Source: an uncultured Clostridia bacterium (GTDB lineage: Bacteria > Bacillota > Clostridia > TANB77 > CAG-465). Taken from it: a DNA stretch of 64,000 bases. Where the stretch lies: the NCBI GenBank assembly GCA_947628005.1, contig CANQYI010000001.1, positions 124,001-188,000 of the forward strand. The letters are read 5' to 3'. Of this stretch, positions 44,406-51,942 are shown piece by piece. The translations under genes were made by a program, and so were the position numbers. Under the pieces are notes generated by a model. That model had not been told where the DNA came from. It was given only the letters and a program-made list of their open reading frames with translations, and made no database searches. Numbering within the stretch: the stretch's first letter is position 1; every line of letters begins with the position of its first letter.

Positions 44406-46281
44406 GGAGCTGTAAAAAAACTCCAATAAAAAATTAGGTTTGTATCTTAATATGATACAAATCTAATTTTTTTGGTTTAATTTCTTACAATAAAAATAAA
44501 TTTTTACTCATACTTGTCTTATTTAGACACAACAAAAGCAGGTATGGTAATAGCCATATCTGTATTATGTAAATATATGCGCTTATGCACATTTGCTAAT
44601 TCTCATCTTTTTGTTATGATATTTGCATAAATTAAATTCACAACAAATTAATGTTAATTCTAACATAACATTTTCAAGCCCTCGTCTTCTTATTCTTTTA
44701 TATTCTTTATCATTTTTTATAATTCCATACGTTCCTTCTGCTTGTATACTTCTATTCATACAAAGTAACGCACCTTGTATCGAACATAAATTTCTTAAAA
44801 CTTCTTCGTGCATTGATGTTAATTCTCTATTTATTTGTATTGTTCTATTATTTTTTGCTTTTGGACAACATTCTTGTTTATATGGACAATTTTGACAACT
44901 TTCACATTCATATATTTCTTCCGTTCTTCCATATTTGTTGCCATTAATATTTCTCTTAAATTTAAAATTAAATTTCTTATTATTTGGACAAATCAAATTT
45001 CCTTCTTCATTATATTTAAAGTTTGTTGATTTATATGGATTATTTTTATAATTTTCATCTTTTGTTTCTTTTTCAAACATTGTAAATTTCATATATTTTT
45101 CCATACCATGCTGCTGACAATATATGTAATTGTTAAATGAACCATATTCTGCATCTGCTACTGGATATTTTGGATATCTTCCATACTGCCTATTAAATTT
45201 TTCCATAAGTGGCTCAAAACATTCCATGTCTGATGCGTATTGCTTAACATCAACTGTTGCTATATATTCATCACATACTGCTACTTGCATATTATATGCT
45301 GGCAATAATTGATCATTTCCCATATAATCCCTTTTTATTCTCATGAATGTTGCACTCTTATCTGTCTTTGAATAACTATTTCTTTTATCACCACAAATTT
45401 CTATATGCCTTGCATATTTCTTTAATTTTTCTATATATTCATTTAATTTTTCATATTTTCTTTGATAATTTGTTTTTCTTACACCTCCGCCATATACAAA
45501 TTTTTTTACATCAATATCAAATGTTTTTTTATAATTTTCTATTATTTGTTCTAAATATTCTATAGTATATTCTTCCCTTTTTTCTATTTTTATACTCATT
45601 AGTTTTAAATCTTCTTCATTTATTATATCTATTATTTCAGATATTTTTTTAAATGTTTTATCTCTATTTTTTATACAAGATTTTTTCCATACCCAACTAT
45701 ATTTATTTGCGTTAGCTTCTATTTTTGTTCCATCTATATATGTATGTTCTAAATCAACATTTTCTTTTTTAAATATTATTTTATTAATTTCTATGAAAAT
45801 ATTTTCAATTGCATCTATTAAATTTTCTCTTATGAAATTTCCAATTGTTGCAAAAGATGGAGCTTTCATATCATCTAATATCCACATATATCTTATATCT
45901 GTCTTACATGCTTTTTCTATTTTTCTTAAAGATAAATATCCATTTTCCATAAAAGAAAAAAGTATAATTTTTAGAAGTTTAGTATAACTACATCTTGGTC
46001 TACCTGTTTTGTATCCTTTCACTACAAAAAATTTAGATAAATCAATTTGGTCTACTATTTCACAAAAAGAATATACTGGATCCGAAAAATCTATAATTTT
46101 TTCAATTTCTATTGGCAATTTTAATTGTTTTGGTGTATAATTATTTACGATATGATTGTGTTTTTTCATAGTTAAATTATATCAAAAAAGCTATCTTTTT
46201 TAAATAATTGATAGCTTTTTTTATGCAAAAATGAGTGAAATTTTTTCACTCATTTTTGGTAGGGACTTTTTTTACAGCCCC
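44406..46281. mobile_element. IS1182-family insertion sequence
   Basis: Terminal inverted repeats GGAGCTGTAAAAAAACTCC (44406) and, from the other end, GGGGCTGTAAAAAAAGTCC (46281), agree at 17 of 19 positions. The element carries one transposase gene and terminator-like hairpins just inside both ends (44428-44473; 46184-46221 and 46227-46257), which shield it from outside transcription. I could not identify a clear target duplication. It sits directly upstream of yabG repeat A. Confidence 0.88.
44583..46169 (-). CDS. IS1182-family DDE transposase
   Basis: 528 residues, intact. The N-terminal DUF772 region has GRPRCSYTKLLKIILFSFMENG and RYMWILDDMKAPSFATIGNF. HTYIDGTKIEANANKYSWVW holds the first Asp; the catalytic centre continues with VADAEYGS and, further on, SIQAEGTYGIIKNDKEYKRIRRRG. 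A cysteine cluster (CESCQNCPYKQECCP) lies in the DDE_Tnp_1_6 part. The frame has no stops, so the copy may be active. Confidence 0.93.
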   Translation of the reverse strand: MKKHNHIVNNYTPKQLKLPIEIEKIIDFSDPVYSFCEIVDQIDLSKFFVVKGYKTGRPRCSYTKLLKIILFSFMENGYLSLRKIEKACKTDIRYMWILDDMKAPSFATIGNFIRENLIDAIENIFIEINKIIFKKENVDLEHTYIDGTKIEANANKYSWVWKKSCIKNRDKTFKKISEIIDIINEEDLKLMSIKIEKREEYTIEYLEQIIENYKKTFDIDVKKFVYGGGVRKTNYQRKYEKLNEYIEKLKKYARHIEICGDKRNSYSKTDKSATFMRIKRDYMGNDQLLPAYNMQVAVCDEYIATVDVKQYASDMECFEPLMEKFNRQYGRYPKYPVADAEYGSFNNYIYCQQHGMEKYMKFTMFEKETKDENYKNNPYKSTNFKYNEEGNLICPNNKKFNFKFKRNINGNKYGRTEEIYECESCQNCPYKQECCPKAKNNRTIQINRELTSMHEEVLRNLCSIQGALLCMNRSIQAEGTYGIIKNDKEYKRIRRRGLENVMLELTLICCEFNLCKYHNKKMRISKCA

Positions 46282-46314
46282 ATTTCTTTACTATTTTACA
46301 AATATACATATCAA

Positions 46315-47475
46315 CTAAGTTGTATAAAAACTTATACCATATAAATTATAGTTTCTATTTTTTAACACAACTTCTTCAAATCCTAGTAATTCTAAATCTT
46401 TATAATTTATATTAAATATATAGTTTTTAGGATTAGAATCATCTGCATTAGTCAGTGTTAAATAAAAACCTTCACCATAATTTATTATCTTTGTCAAAGG
46501 TGTATTTTTTTTGAAATTTTCCAACTTTAGATCTGTAATTTCTGAAATTTCTTGATATTCTATAGAGTTATTATAAAATTTTTCCAAAAAAACTTTGTTT
46601 TCATTGATAGATAGTATAACTATATTATTATTCACATTTAATATTTCTTGAGCTGAATAGTTTGTTTTATACTTTTGAATTTCTTCTTTTGATATATTAT
46701 ATTTAATAACAAAATAATCTTTATATTTATTACTACTAGCTAAAAAATATAAATAACCATCTATATACTGAACTTTTGTATTATGAGGTCTTATATCTTG
46801 ATTACAAATTTCCCAAAAAAGTTTATTTATATCCCATTTTTGTATGCTTACTTCATAATTAGAATCTACTATACACAATCCTGAATCTAAATAGATATAT
46901 AGTTTTTTGCCTTCAAATTGCATTTTTAAAGCAAACCGAAAACTTTCCTCTGTTTCATCTTCCATATCACAAAGTTTTATAAAATTCCATGTTCCATTTT
47001 CCTCTACTAATAGATTCCAACAATTAGGATTACTGAATATATTTTGGCAAAGATAATAATTTTTTTCATCATGATATAAGCTCATATAAAGTACACCATA
47101 TTTTTGGCAAAAGTCAGATGTGGTCATATCATTGTTAGCTATGTAATTTTCTATCGGAACTACATTTGCAAAACCAGATGTACATCTAACATTATGAGTA
47201 TCAATATTTTTTACATTAGAATCGACGATACTATAACTTAACATATCTTCAAAAGGATTTTCTTTTCCGCAATAAGTAATATTAAGTATGGTATTATCAA
47301 CATTACCAACTTCTCTAGTAATAACTACATCTTGTGAGTTTGCTTTCTTATTTTCAGTACAAAAAAATACCAAAGCTATGAGCATTATAAAAATAATGCT
47401 CATAGTGGTAAAAAGTACTATTTTTTTCCTTTTACCTAAAATACTGACCGCCTCCTCAGTGTAGGTTAAATACAA
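46315..47475 (-). CDS. Unrecognised exported or membrane-anchored protein
   Basis: A short cytoplasmic start (GKRKKIV) and one hydrophobic segment (about 20-42) precede about 340 residues rich in aromatic beta-strand-like repeats (KKLYIYLDSGLCIVDSN, QYIDGYLYFLASSN), which suggests an extracytoplasmic propeller-type fold. The frame opens with a TTG at 47475 that has no ribosome site. A strong GAGGAGG lies eight bases before an ATT codon at 47442 in the same frame, so translation may begin at that rare codon. It lies 70 bp downstream of the exported hydrolase gene and probably shares its transcript. Confidence 0.6.
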   Translation of the reverse strand: MYLTYTEEAVSILGKRKKIVLFTTMSIIFIMLIALVFFCTENKKANSQDVVITREVGNVDNTILNITYCGKENPFEDMLSYSIVDSNVKNIDTHNVRCTSGFANVVPIENYIANNDMTTSDFCQKYGVLYMSLYHDEKNYYLCQNIFSNPNCWNLLVEENGTWNFIKLCDMEDETEESFRFALKMQFEGKKLYIYLDSGLCIVDSNYEVSIQKWDINKLFWEICNQDIRPHNTKVQYIDGYLYFLASSNKYKDYFVIKYNISKEEIQKYKTNYSAQEILNVNNNIVILSINENKVFLEKFYNNSIEYQEISEITDLKLENFKKNTPLTKIINYGEGFYLTLTNADDSNPKNYIFNINYKDLELLGFEEVVLKNRNYNLYGISFYTT

Positions 47476-47544
47476 AAATAAAAGCTATATATTCTACTAA
47501 CTTTCTAGGATATACTGTCTACCTAATCTAGTTTATCCTATTTA

Positions 47545-48282
47545 TTAGTCTCCCATCCAAGTATGTTGATTACCGCCCCACTGTGCATTAAAAACAGGGA
47601 CAAGATTGGTATCTTCTACAAGGTCTTTAGGAATTACCGTAGGACTGGAAGGATTCCCCAGCCCAATTGAATAGCCACCTGAATTCATCCAATTTCCATG
47701 TAAGTATGCTTTATAAACCAGAGTTGCACAGTTAACATTAGTTACATTTGTTTTTAATGACAAAGGTGCATATGAAAGTCCAATAAGGTTAGCTTGTGCA
47801 TAATCTGCAGCTGCTACCATTGTATTTACATCTTCCGCTGTTGTAGCGCCAGGCTTATGTACATTATATGTTCTTAATGTATGAACTGTACTCCACCATG
47901 TATCTCCTTCTCCCCAATCCCAAACATACATGTAACTGAGACCATCGCCTACTTGATTTCCATCATAGTCAGGCCCTGTCTTATAGCCCCTATGCTCTAT
48001 AAAAGCTCTATAATAAGGAGCATAGGCATACAATATTCCAGCGTGTCCATGATTTATGCTTGCATCACCTACACCAAAATTACCATCTTTAGTGATCCAT
48101 ATTTGACCTTTAAATCCATAAGATAAAGCTTCCTCATACAATTCTTCACCTATAGGATTAGCTGGTAATTCTGGATCACCAACATACGCATAAGTGGGAA
48201 TATTAAACATTGTAAGCATAATAGTCATACACATCAAGATAGAAATAATCCTTCCTGATCTTAAAAGCCGATTTTTTTTCAT
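47545..48282 (-). CDS. Exported NlpC/P60-fold (YiiX/LRAT-like) cysteine hydrolase
   Basis: 245 residues. A signal peptide is clear (MKKNRLLRSGRIISILMCM... ending TYAY). The mature part has INHGHAGILYAYAPYYRAFIE with the likely catalytic His, and later NVNCATLVYKAYLHGNW with a Cys, the His-before-Cys order of permuted papain-fold enzymes such as YiiX. It may act on wall peptides or lipids outside the cell. AGGAGGG precedes the ATG. A perfect 0A box lies 190 bases upstream. Confidence 0.65.
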   Translation of the reverse strand: MKKNRLLRSGRIISILMCMTIMLTMFNIPTYAYVGDPELPANPIGEELYEEALSYGFKGQIWITKDGNFGVGDASINHGHAGILYAYAPYYRAFIEHRGYKTGPDYDGNQVGDGLSYMYVWDWGEGDTWWSTVHTLRTYNVHKPGATTAEDVNTMVAAADYAQANLIGLSYAPLSLKTNVTNVNCATLVYKAYLHGNWMNSGGYSIGLGNPSSPTVIPKDLVEDTNLVPVFNAQWGGNQHTWMGD

Positions 48283-48469
48283 GTCAAGCCCTCCTATTTA
48301 ATATAATTTTATTATGTTATACATTAATAAAGTTTTTTCTTCAAGGGTGCCCGAATATAGTTCATATAAACTACCTCCTTCATTATTTAATATAGGATTA
48401 ATTTATCGTACGAGTACATTGTATATTATAAATTACTATTTTTCAAGAGAAATTCTTTTTTCGGCATTA

Positions 48470-48478
48470 TTCGACAAA
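48470..48478 (-). promoter_or_regulatory. 0A box upstream of the exported hydrolase
   Basis: TTCGACAAA, the exact complement of TTTGTCGAA, in the 234-bp gap (48283-48516) between the exported hydrolase and a small membrane protein gene. A second partial copy (TTTCGACG) follows at 48489. Apart from these the gap shows no gene. Confidence 0.45.
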
Positions 48479-48516
48479 ACCAGAAATATTTCGACGTTTT
48501 TTTGTTTTATATATCT

Positions 48517-48870
48517 CTAACTATCTAACTTTACTTTATGATTATATTTAGAAATATTTTTTACTGCAAACATAACAAAAAAGTACGCTGATATGAAAAT
48601 ACGCAAATATGTCGATGTCCATTTTGGAGTGTCTAATCTTCCTATTATTATTCCCCATATTAAATAAATAATAATTAAAATAAATCCAAAATATTTCATA
48701 TTTTTTTTGTTTGAAGAAAGCCCTATACCTATTCCTAATAAAAAAACTGAATGTATCAATACACGATTCCATAAAACATAACTGCCTATATAAAATTCTA
48801 AAACAATTTCTGCTATTAGAAATAGAAAAAATGGTAATAACAACACAACTTTAAAAAATTTATTCCACAT
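48517..48870 (-). CDS. Small integral membrane protein, 117 residues
   Basis: Four hydrophobic segments (about 5-26, 34-50, 59-77, 87-105) with short polar loops and a lysine-rich C-terminus. An AAAGGAGG site precedes the ATG. Family not recognised. Confidence 0.55.
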   Translation of the reverse strand: MWNKFFKVVLLLPFFLFLIAEIVLEFYIGSYVLWNRVLIHSVFLLGIGIGLSSNKKNMKYFGFILIIIYLIWGIIIGRLDTPKWTSTYLRIFISAYFFVMFAVKNISKYNHKVKLDS

Positions 48871-48984
48871 ATTTTTCCTCCTTTATGTTAATATACATTA
48901 AAGCATAATATAAATTTAAAGTCAATATTATATCTACTTCTAATTATTTTTTAATCTATTTCATATATAATTTTAATTATAAAA

Positions 48985-49143
48985 TTAACTATTTTTCTTT
49001 TTTCTTACAATTACAGGATTCAATACTCCATTTTTCTTTATACTACTAACCAATTCTTGCATTTTTTCATCTTCTATTACTTTATATGGATGATTAGGAA
49101 AATCAGAAATGTTTTCTATCAGTATATTCTCTTCATACTGCAT
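48985..49143 (-). CDS. ParB N-terminal-domain fragment, 52 residues
   Basis: The translation MQYEENILIENISDFPNHPY then KVIEDEKMQELVSSIKKNGV and LNPVIVRKKKNS matches the first ParB/Srx strand-helix unit (FPNHPF..ED..M.ELV.SI...GVL.PVIVR) found next to HTH proteins on clostridial mobile elements. It stops before the catalytic GHRR box, so it is a truncated ParB. It starts at the base after the stop of the HTH gene, with GGGAG as ribosome site. Confidence 0.65.
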   Translation of the reverse strand: MQYEENILIENISDFPNHPYKVIEDEKMQELVSSIKKNGVLNPVIVRKKKNS

Positions 49144-49713
49144 TTACATCTCCCTTTCACAATTATAATTTCTATATTCTTTCCAATATAAATACAATTT
49201 TCTATATATATTAGAATCTAATTTAACATCACCTTTTTTAGCTATCCAATGGTCTAAAGCAGAATGGCTTATTTTGCTTTGCCTACAAAATTCTCTTTTA
49301 TTTATTTTCTCTTGAAGTAAAATATCAATTATTTTAGTAAGTGGATAATCTCTAATAAATAAATTAAATTCTGGTATGTGTACTTTGTCCTCAATTCCCA
49401 ATCTTTTTATAAATATTTGTATATAATCATAATTTATTAAAGGTATTCTCTTAATTTCATAAGCTCTATATGTTTCTCCATCAATATTTGCTAAATTTGC
49501 CATTTCTAATTGTGTAACACCTTGTTCTACTCTGTAATAATGTATTATATCAATAACATCATCGCTCTCAAGTAAATATTCAAAAAGTCCAATATTTTTT
49601 CTTTGTAAATATACTTTTGTATCAATGTTTTTGTCCTTTATTTGTTTGAATAGATTTCTTACTCTACTAGTGTCAATCAACAATTTAGAGTTATTATTTG
49701 GCATTTCTGTCAT
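49144..49713 (-). CDS. HTH protein (XRE-like), 5' end rebuilt by recombination
   Basis: 189 residues. The middle region IIHYYRVEQGVTQLEMANLA with YRAYEIKRIPL is an XRE-type helix-turn-helix, and a second one may lie in NKREFCRQSKISHSALDHW. The start at 49713 has no ribosome site and overlaps the stop of the yabG 5' fragment (TGATG), so the original 5' end was probably replaced when the repeat formed. It is coupled to the ParB fragment downstream, a pair typical of mobile-element control modules. Confidence 0.6.
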   Translation of the reverse strand: MTEMPNNNSKLLIDTSRVRNLFKQIKDKNIDTKVYLQRKNIGLFEYLLESDDVIDIIHYYRVEQGVTQLEMANLANIDGETYRAYEIKRIPLINYDYIQIFIKRLGIEDKVHIPEFNLFIRDYPLTKIIDILLQEKINKREFCRQSKISHSALDHWIAKKGDVKLDSNIYRKLYLYWKEYRNYNCEREM

Positions 49714-49856
49714 CAGACTACTGTCGCATCTGCTACAATTCTCACTGTTACTCCTACTAAATCTGCCATACCATTTCTTATATTGGTTATTCTAAATATT
49801 ACATCATAATTATAAGAACGTCTTGCTACTATATCTCCTACTTTAAAAATTTCCAT
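49713..49856 (-). pseudogene. yabG: yabG 5' fragment, second copy
   Basis: Starts MEIFKVGDIVARRSYNYDV exactly like yabG and follows it for 43 residues (to RIVAD), then ATVV and TGA. Ribosome site and upstream region are the same as for the main copy, so the fragment is probably transcribed with it in the same cell stage and could drive the HTH gene by coupling. Confidence 0.85.
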
Positions 49857-49930
49857 AAGAATAATATCACCCCATACAGCATTATATGAATAATACGTAT
49901 GTGGTGTGCTAACAAGCCCTCACTATTTCA
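49728..49930. repeat. Direct repeat B: yabG 5' region
   Basis: 203 bp, about 99 percent identical to 44194-44397, in the same orientation 5.5 kb away. It is followed on the right by GCTGGTAGTTTTT rather than by the IS. Confidence 0.9.
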
Positions 49931-50016
49931 GCTGGTAGTTTTTTATTTTTAGCTAAAAATTGTACTACTATCTCCATTAAGGCATGCTTTGTAACTAACT
50001 TTTACTTATTAAATAC
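49909..50016 (-). other. Possible coding remnant upstream of yabG copy B
   Basis: One minus-strand frame between two stops reads KLVTKHALMEIVVQFLAKNK then KLPAEIVRAC, which looks protein-like but has no start or ribosome site. It may be the 3' end of a gene lost during the rearrangement. I cannot name it. Confidence 0.25.
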
Positions 50017-50041
50017 TCTACTTATATGTTCACAAAAGTTA

Positions 50042-50068
50042 CAAAAAAGAGAAGCTAATGCTTCCCTT
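50042..50068 (-). terminator. Terminator of the sortase/cohesin operon
   Basis: GGGAAGC-ATTA-GCTTCTC on the minus strand followed by TTTTTTGT, just after the sortase stop. Confidence 0.8.
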
Positions 50069-50075
50069 AAAGTTA

Positions 50076-51002
50076 TTATTTTTCTGTACTTTTTATAAGT
50101 TTTGCATGTATAACCACTCTATATTTTGTGTTATTTGAACATGTGGATAAAGTAAGGATCTTATCTTTAGTGGTTAGAGGTACTCCAAAATCATAAGTGC
50201 TTCTATTTTTAATAGTATCTAAGTATGATTGATAAGAATTGCTATCTTTAAAATATACATTTAAATACTTTGATTCTTTATCTATAGTGTATACAGAAAA
50301 TATTTGCCATAATGTGTTTTTAGTTTTAGTAGACAGGTTTATTATTCTATTTTCTTTATTGTCACACCATGATTTTTTTGTGGCATTTAATAAAGTTCCA
50401 AATAGTGTATTATTAAGTCTATTATGTCCATATATTATTGTATTATCTCTAAATTCATCCATGTTACATCTATAATCTGCGAATATCCAACCAGATGAAT
50501 TGTAAGATTTATCGAATGCATGTGTTAAATAATATGAATTATCTGTTGTCTGTACTACAGGATAATTTACATCTGTACCATTTACTTTTATCCATGCAAC
50601 AGTATCGTTATTTTTATTTATTAATTCATCAAAGTTTACTGATAAAAATGGAACTGACATATAATAATAATAGTCTGATACGTAATTATCATTAGTATCT
50701 GTAGGTGGATTCTGTTCTACTACTACTACATCACCTTGTTCTTCTGTAATATCAACTGTTTCAATTGTTTCATTATGTAATTTTTTTGAAGAATTATTTT
50801 CTTTAACCCATAATATAATTTTATAACATGAATATATAAAAAGAATAGTAAATAAAATTAATAATATATTAAGTAGCAATATTTTTTTCTTTTTAATTTT
50901 TCTAGATATCTTTCTACTACTTTTTTTATTTCTTGTATTCTCATTTGTAGTTTTTATATGATTACTATCTTCTATATTTCCTCTTCTTCTTTTTTCAGCC
51001 AT
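50076..51002 (-). CDS. srtB: Class B sortase of the cohesin locus
   Basis: 308 residues: a basic cytoplasmic start (MAEKRRRGN), one membrane segment (about 40-62), an acidic linker and a sortase domain. Catalytic residues lie in YGHNRLN (His), TLSTCSNN (Cys) and YRVVIHAK (Arg). Class B sortases of clostridia, such as that of C. difficile, accept SPxTG signals; the neighbouring 1008-residue protein carries SPDTG, so it is the likely substrate. The start overlaps the cohesin-like gene by eight bases. It is about 40 percent similar by eye to the sortase at 14766. Confidence 0.92.
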   Translation of the reverse strand: MAEKRRRGNIEDSNHIKTTNENTRNKKSSRKISRKIKKKKILLLNILLILFTILFIYSCYKIILWVKENNSSKKLHNETIETVDITEEQGDVVVVEQNPPTDTNDNYVSDYYYYMSVPFLSVNFDELINKNNDTVAWIKVNGTDVNYPVVQTTDNSYYLTHAFDKSYNSSGWIFADYRCNMDEFRDNTIIYGHNRLNNTLFGTLLNATKKSWCDNKENRIINLSTKTKNTLWQIFSVYTIDKESKYLNVYFKDSNSYQSYLDTIKNRSTYDFGVPLTTKDKILTLSTCSNNTKYRVVIHAKLIKSTEK

Positions 51003-51867
51003 TATTTTTTCTCCTCTTTTTTAATAATAGCATAATTATTATGAAAATAACAATTAAACATATACAAGCGCTAATTATTATTAATTTATACTTTCCAAAG
51101 TTTATACTACCTACATTATTAACTTCTTCATTTTGTATGGTATTTTCTTCTTTAATTGAGTCTTGTGGTATATTAATAGTTACTACATCGTGTGTACCAT
51201 CGCTATAGGTTGCAGTTATTTTTACTGTACCTTCAGATTTTGGTATAACATTTCCATCATCATCTACTATAGCAATATTCTCATCACTTGAGCTGTATTT
51301 TACTTCTTTGCCATCTTTTTGTGTAATTTTATAACTTGCATCGCTTTGTTTTTCTACATTTAAATTTCCACTTTCTGGTAATACAATTTCATTTTCTTTT
51401 ATAATTTTTATATATCCTTTATTGGCTGTATATTCAACTTCTTCAACATTACCTTTACCATCTTTATCGTTTATAATACTTTCAACGTTAATATCTAATG
51501 GTATATCTGCTGATGATATTCCATCTTTCAGTTTAAATTTTAATTTACACATATTACCTATTTTATCAATTTTTAATCCTACAAATACAAGTTTTACTTT
51601 TCCTTCATTACTTCCAAGTGTACTAATATTTCCATCAAATACTTCGCCCTTTTCTCCTTCTATATATTCTAATTTGTCTGATGGATATAATATACTTATT
51701 TCTCCTCCAACTATTCCAGAATTTTCAGATAAATTTAAGGCTATCTCTACTTCATCCCCGATATATGCATATTTACTTTCCATATCAATTTTTACACTAG
51801 CAAAAATTTTTGATGATGTAGTTAAAATTAAACAAAAAAATAAAAATAAAAAAACTTTTTTCCTCAT
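50995..51867 (-). CDS. Membrane-anchored cohesin-like/Big_2 protein
   Basis: 290 residues. Signal peptide (MRKKVFLFLFFCLILTTSS); a cohesin-like beta-sandwich about 24-160 (AYIGDEVEIALNLSENSGIVG, GEISILYPSDKLEYIEG, LKFKLKDGIS); a Big_2 repeat about 170-245 (YSSSDENIAIVDDDGNVIPKS); and a C-terminal membrane segment with KKRRKNN, a plain anchor without an LPxTG-like motif. Cohesins bind dockerins, and two dockerin proteins are encoded upstream in the same locus. It is coupled to the sortase gene. Confidence 0.75.
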   Translation of the reverse strand: MRKKVFLFLFFCLILTTSSKIFASVKIDMESKYAYIGDEVEIALNLSENSGIVGGEISILYPSDKLEYIEGEKGEVFDGNISTLGSNEGKVKLVFVGLKIDKIGNMCKLKFKLKDGISSADIPLDINVESIINDKDGKGNVEEVEYTANKGYIKIIKENEIVLPESGNLNVEKQSDASYKITQKDGKEVKYSSSDENIAIVDDDGNVIPKSEGTVKITATYSDGTHDVVTINIPQDSIKEENTIQNEEVNNVGSINFGKYKLIIISACICLIVIFIIIMLLLKKRRKNNG

Positions 51868-51883
51868 TTTATCACCTCTATAG

Positions 51884-51920
51884 AAAAAGAGGGTAAATCA
51901 CAAATATTATACCCTCTTTT
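51884..51920 (-). terminator. Terminator of the 1008-residue surface protein gene
   Basis: AAAAGAGGGTA / TTACCCTCTTTT stem on the minus strand, then TCTAT. It separates the large surface protein from the cohesin-sortase pair. Confidence 0.75.
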
Positions 51921-51942
51921 GATTATCATTCTATTGTATTAA

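Noticed and set aside
44406-46281. Composite transposon made with a second IS copy
   Set aside because: Only one IS1182 copy is visible in the window and its inverted ends bound only the transposase gene.
48314-48520. Plus-strand ORF of 68 codons
   Set aside because: No ribosome site, overlaps the probable control region with the 0A box, and composition is non-coding.
44194-49930. The 204-bp yabG repeats as attachment sites of a site-specific element
   Set aside because: They are long, lie mostly inside coding sequence, lack an internal core with inverted arms, and have no recombinase in between other than the IS1182 transposase. Homologous recombination or duplication explains them better.
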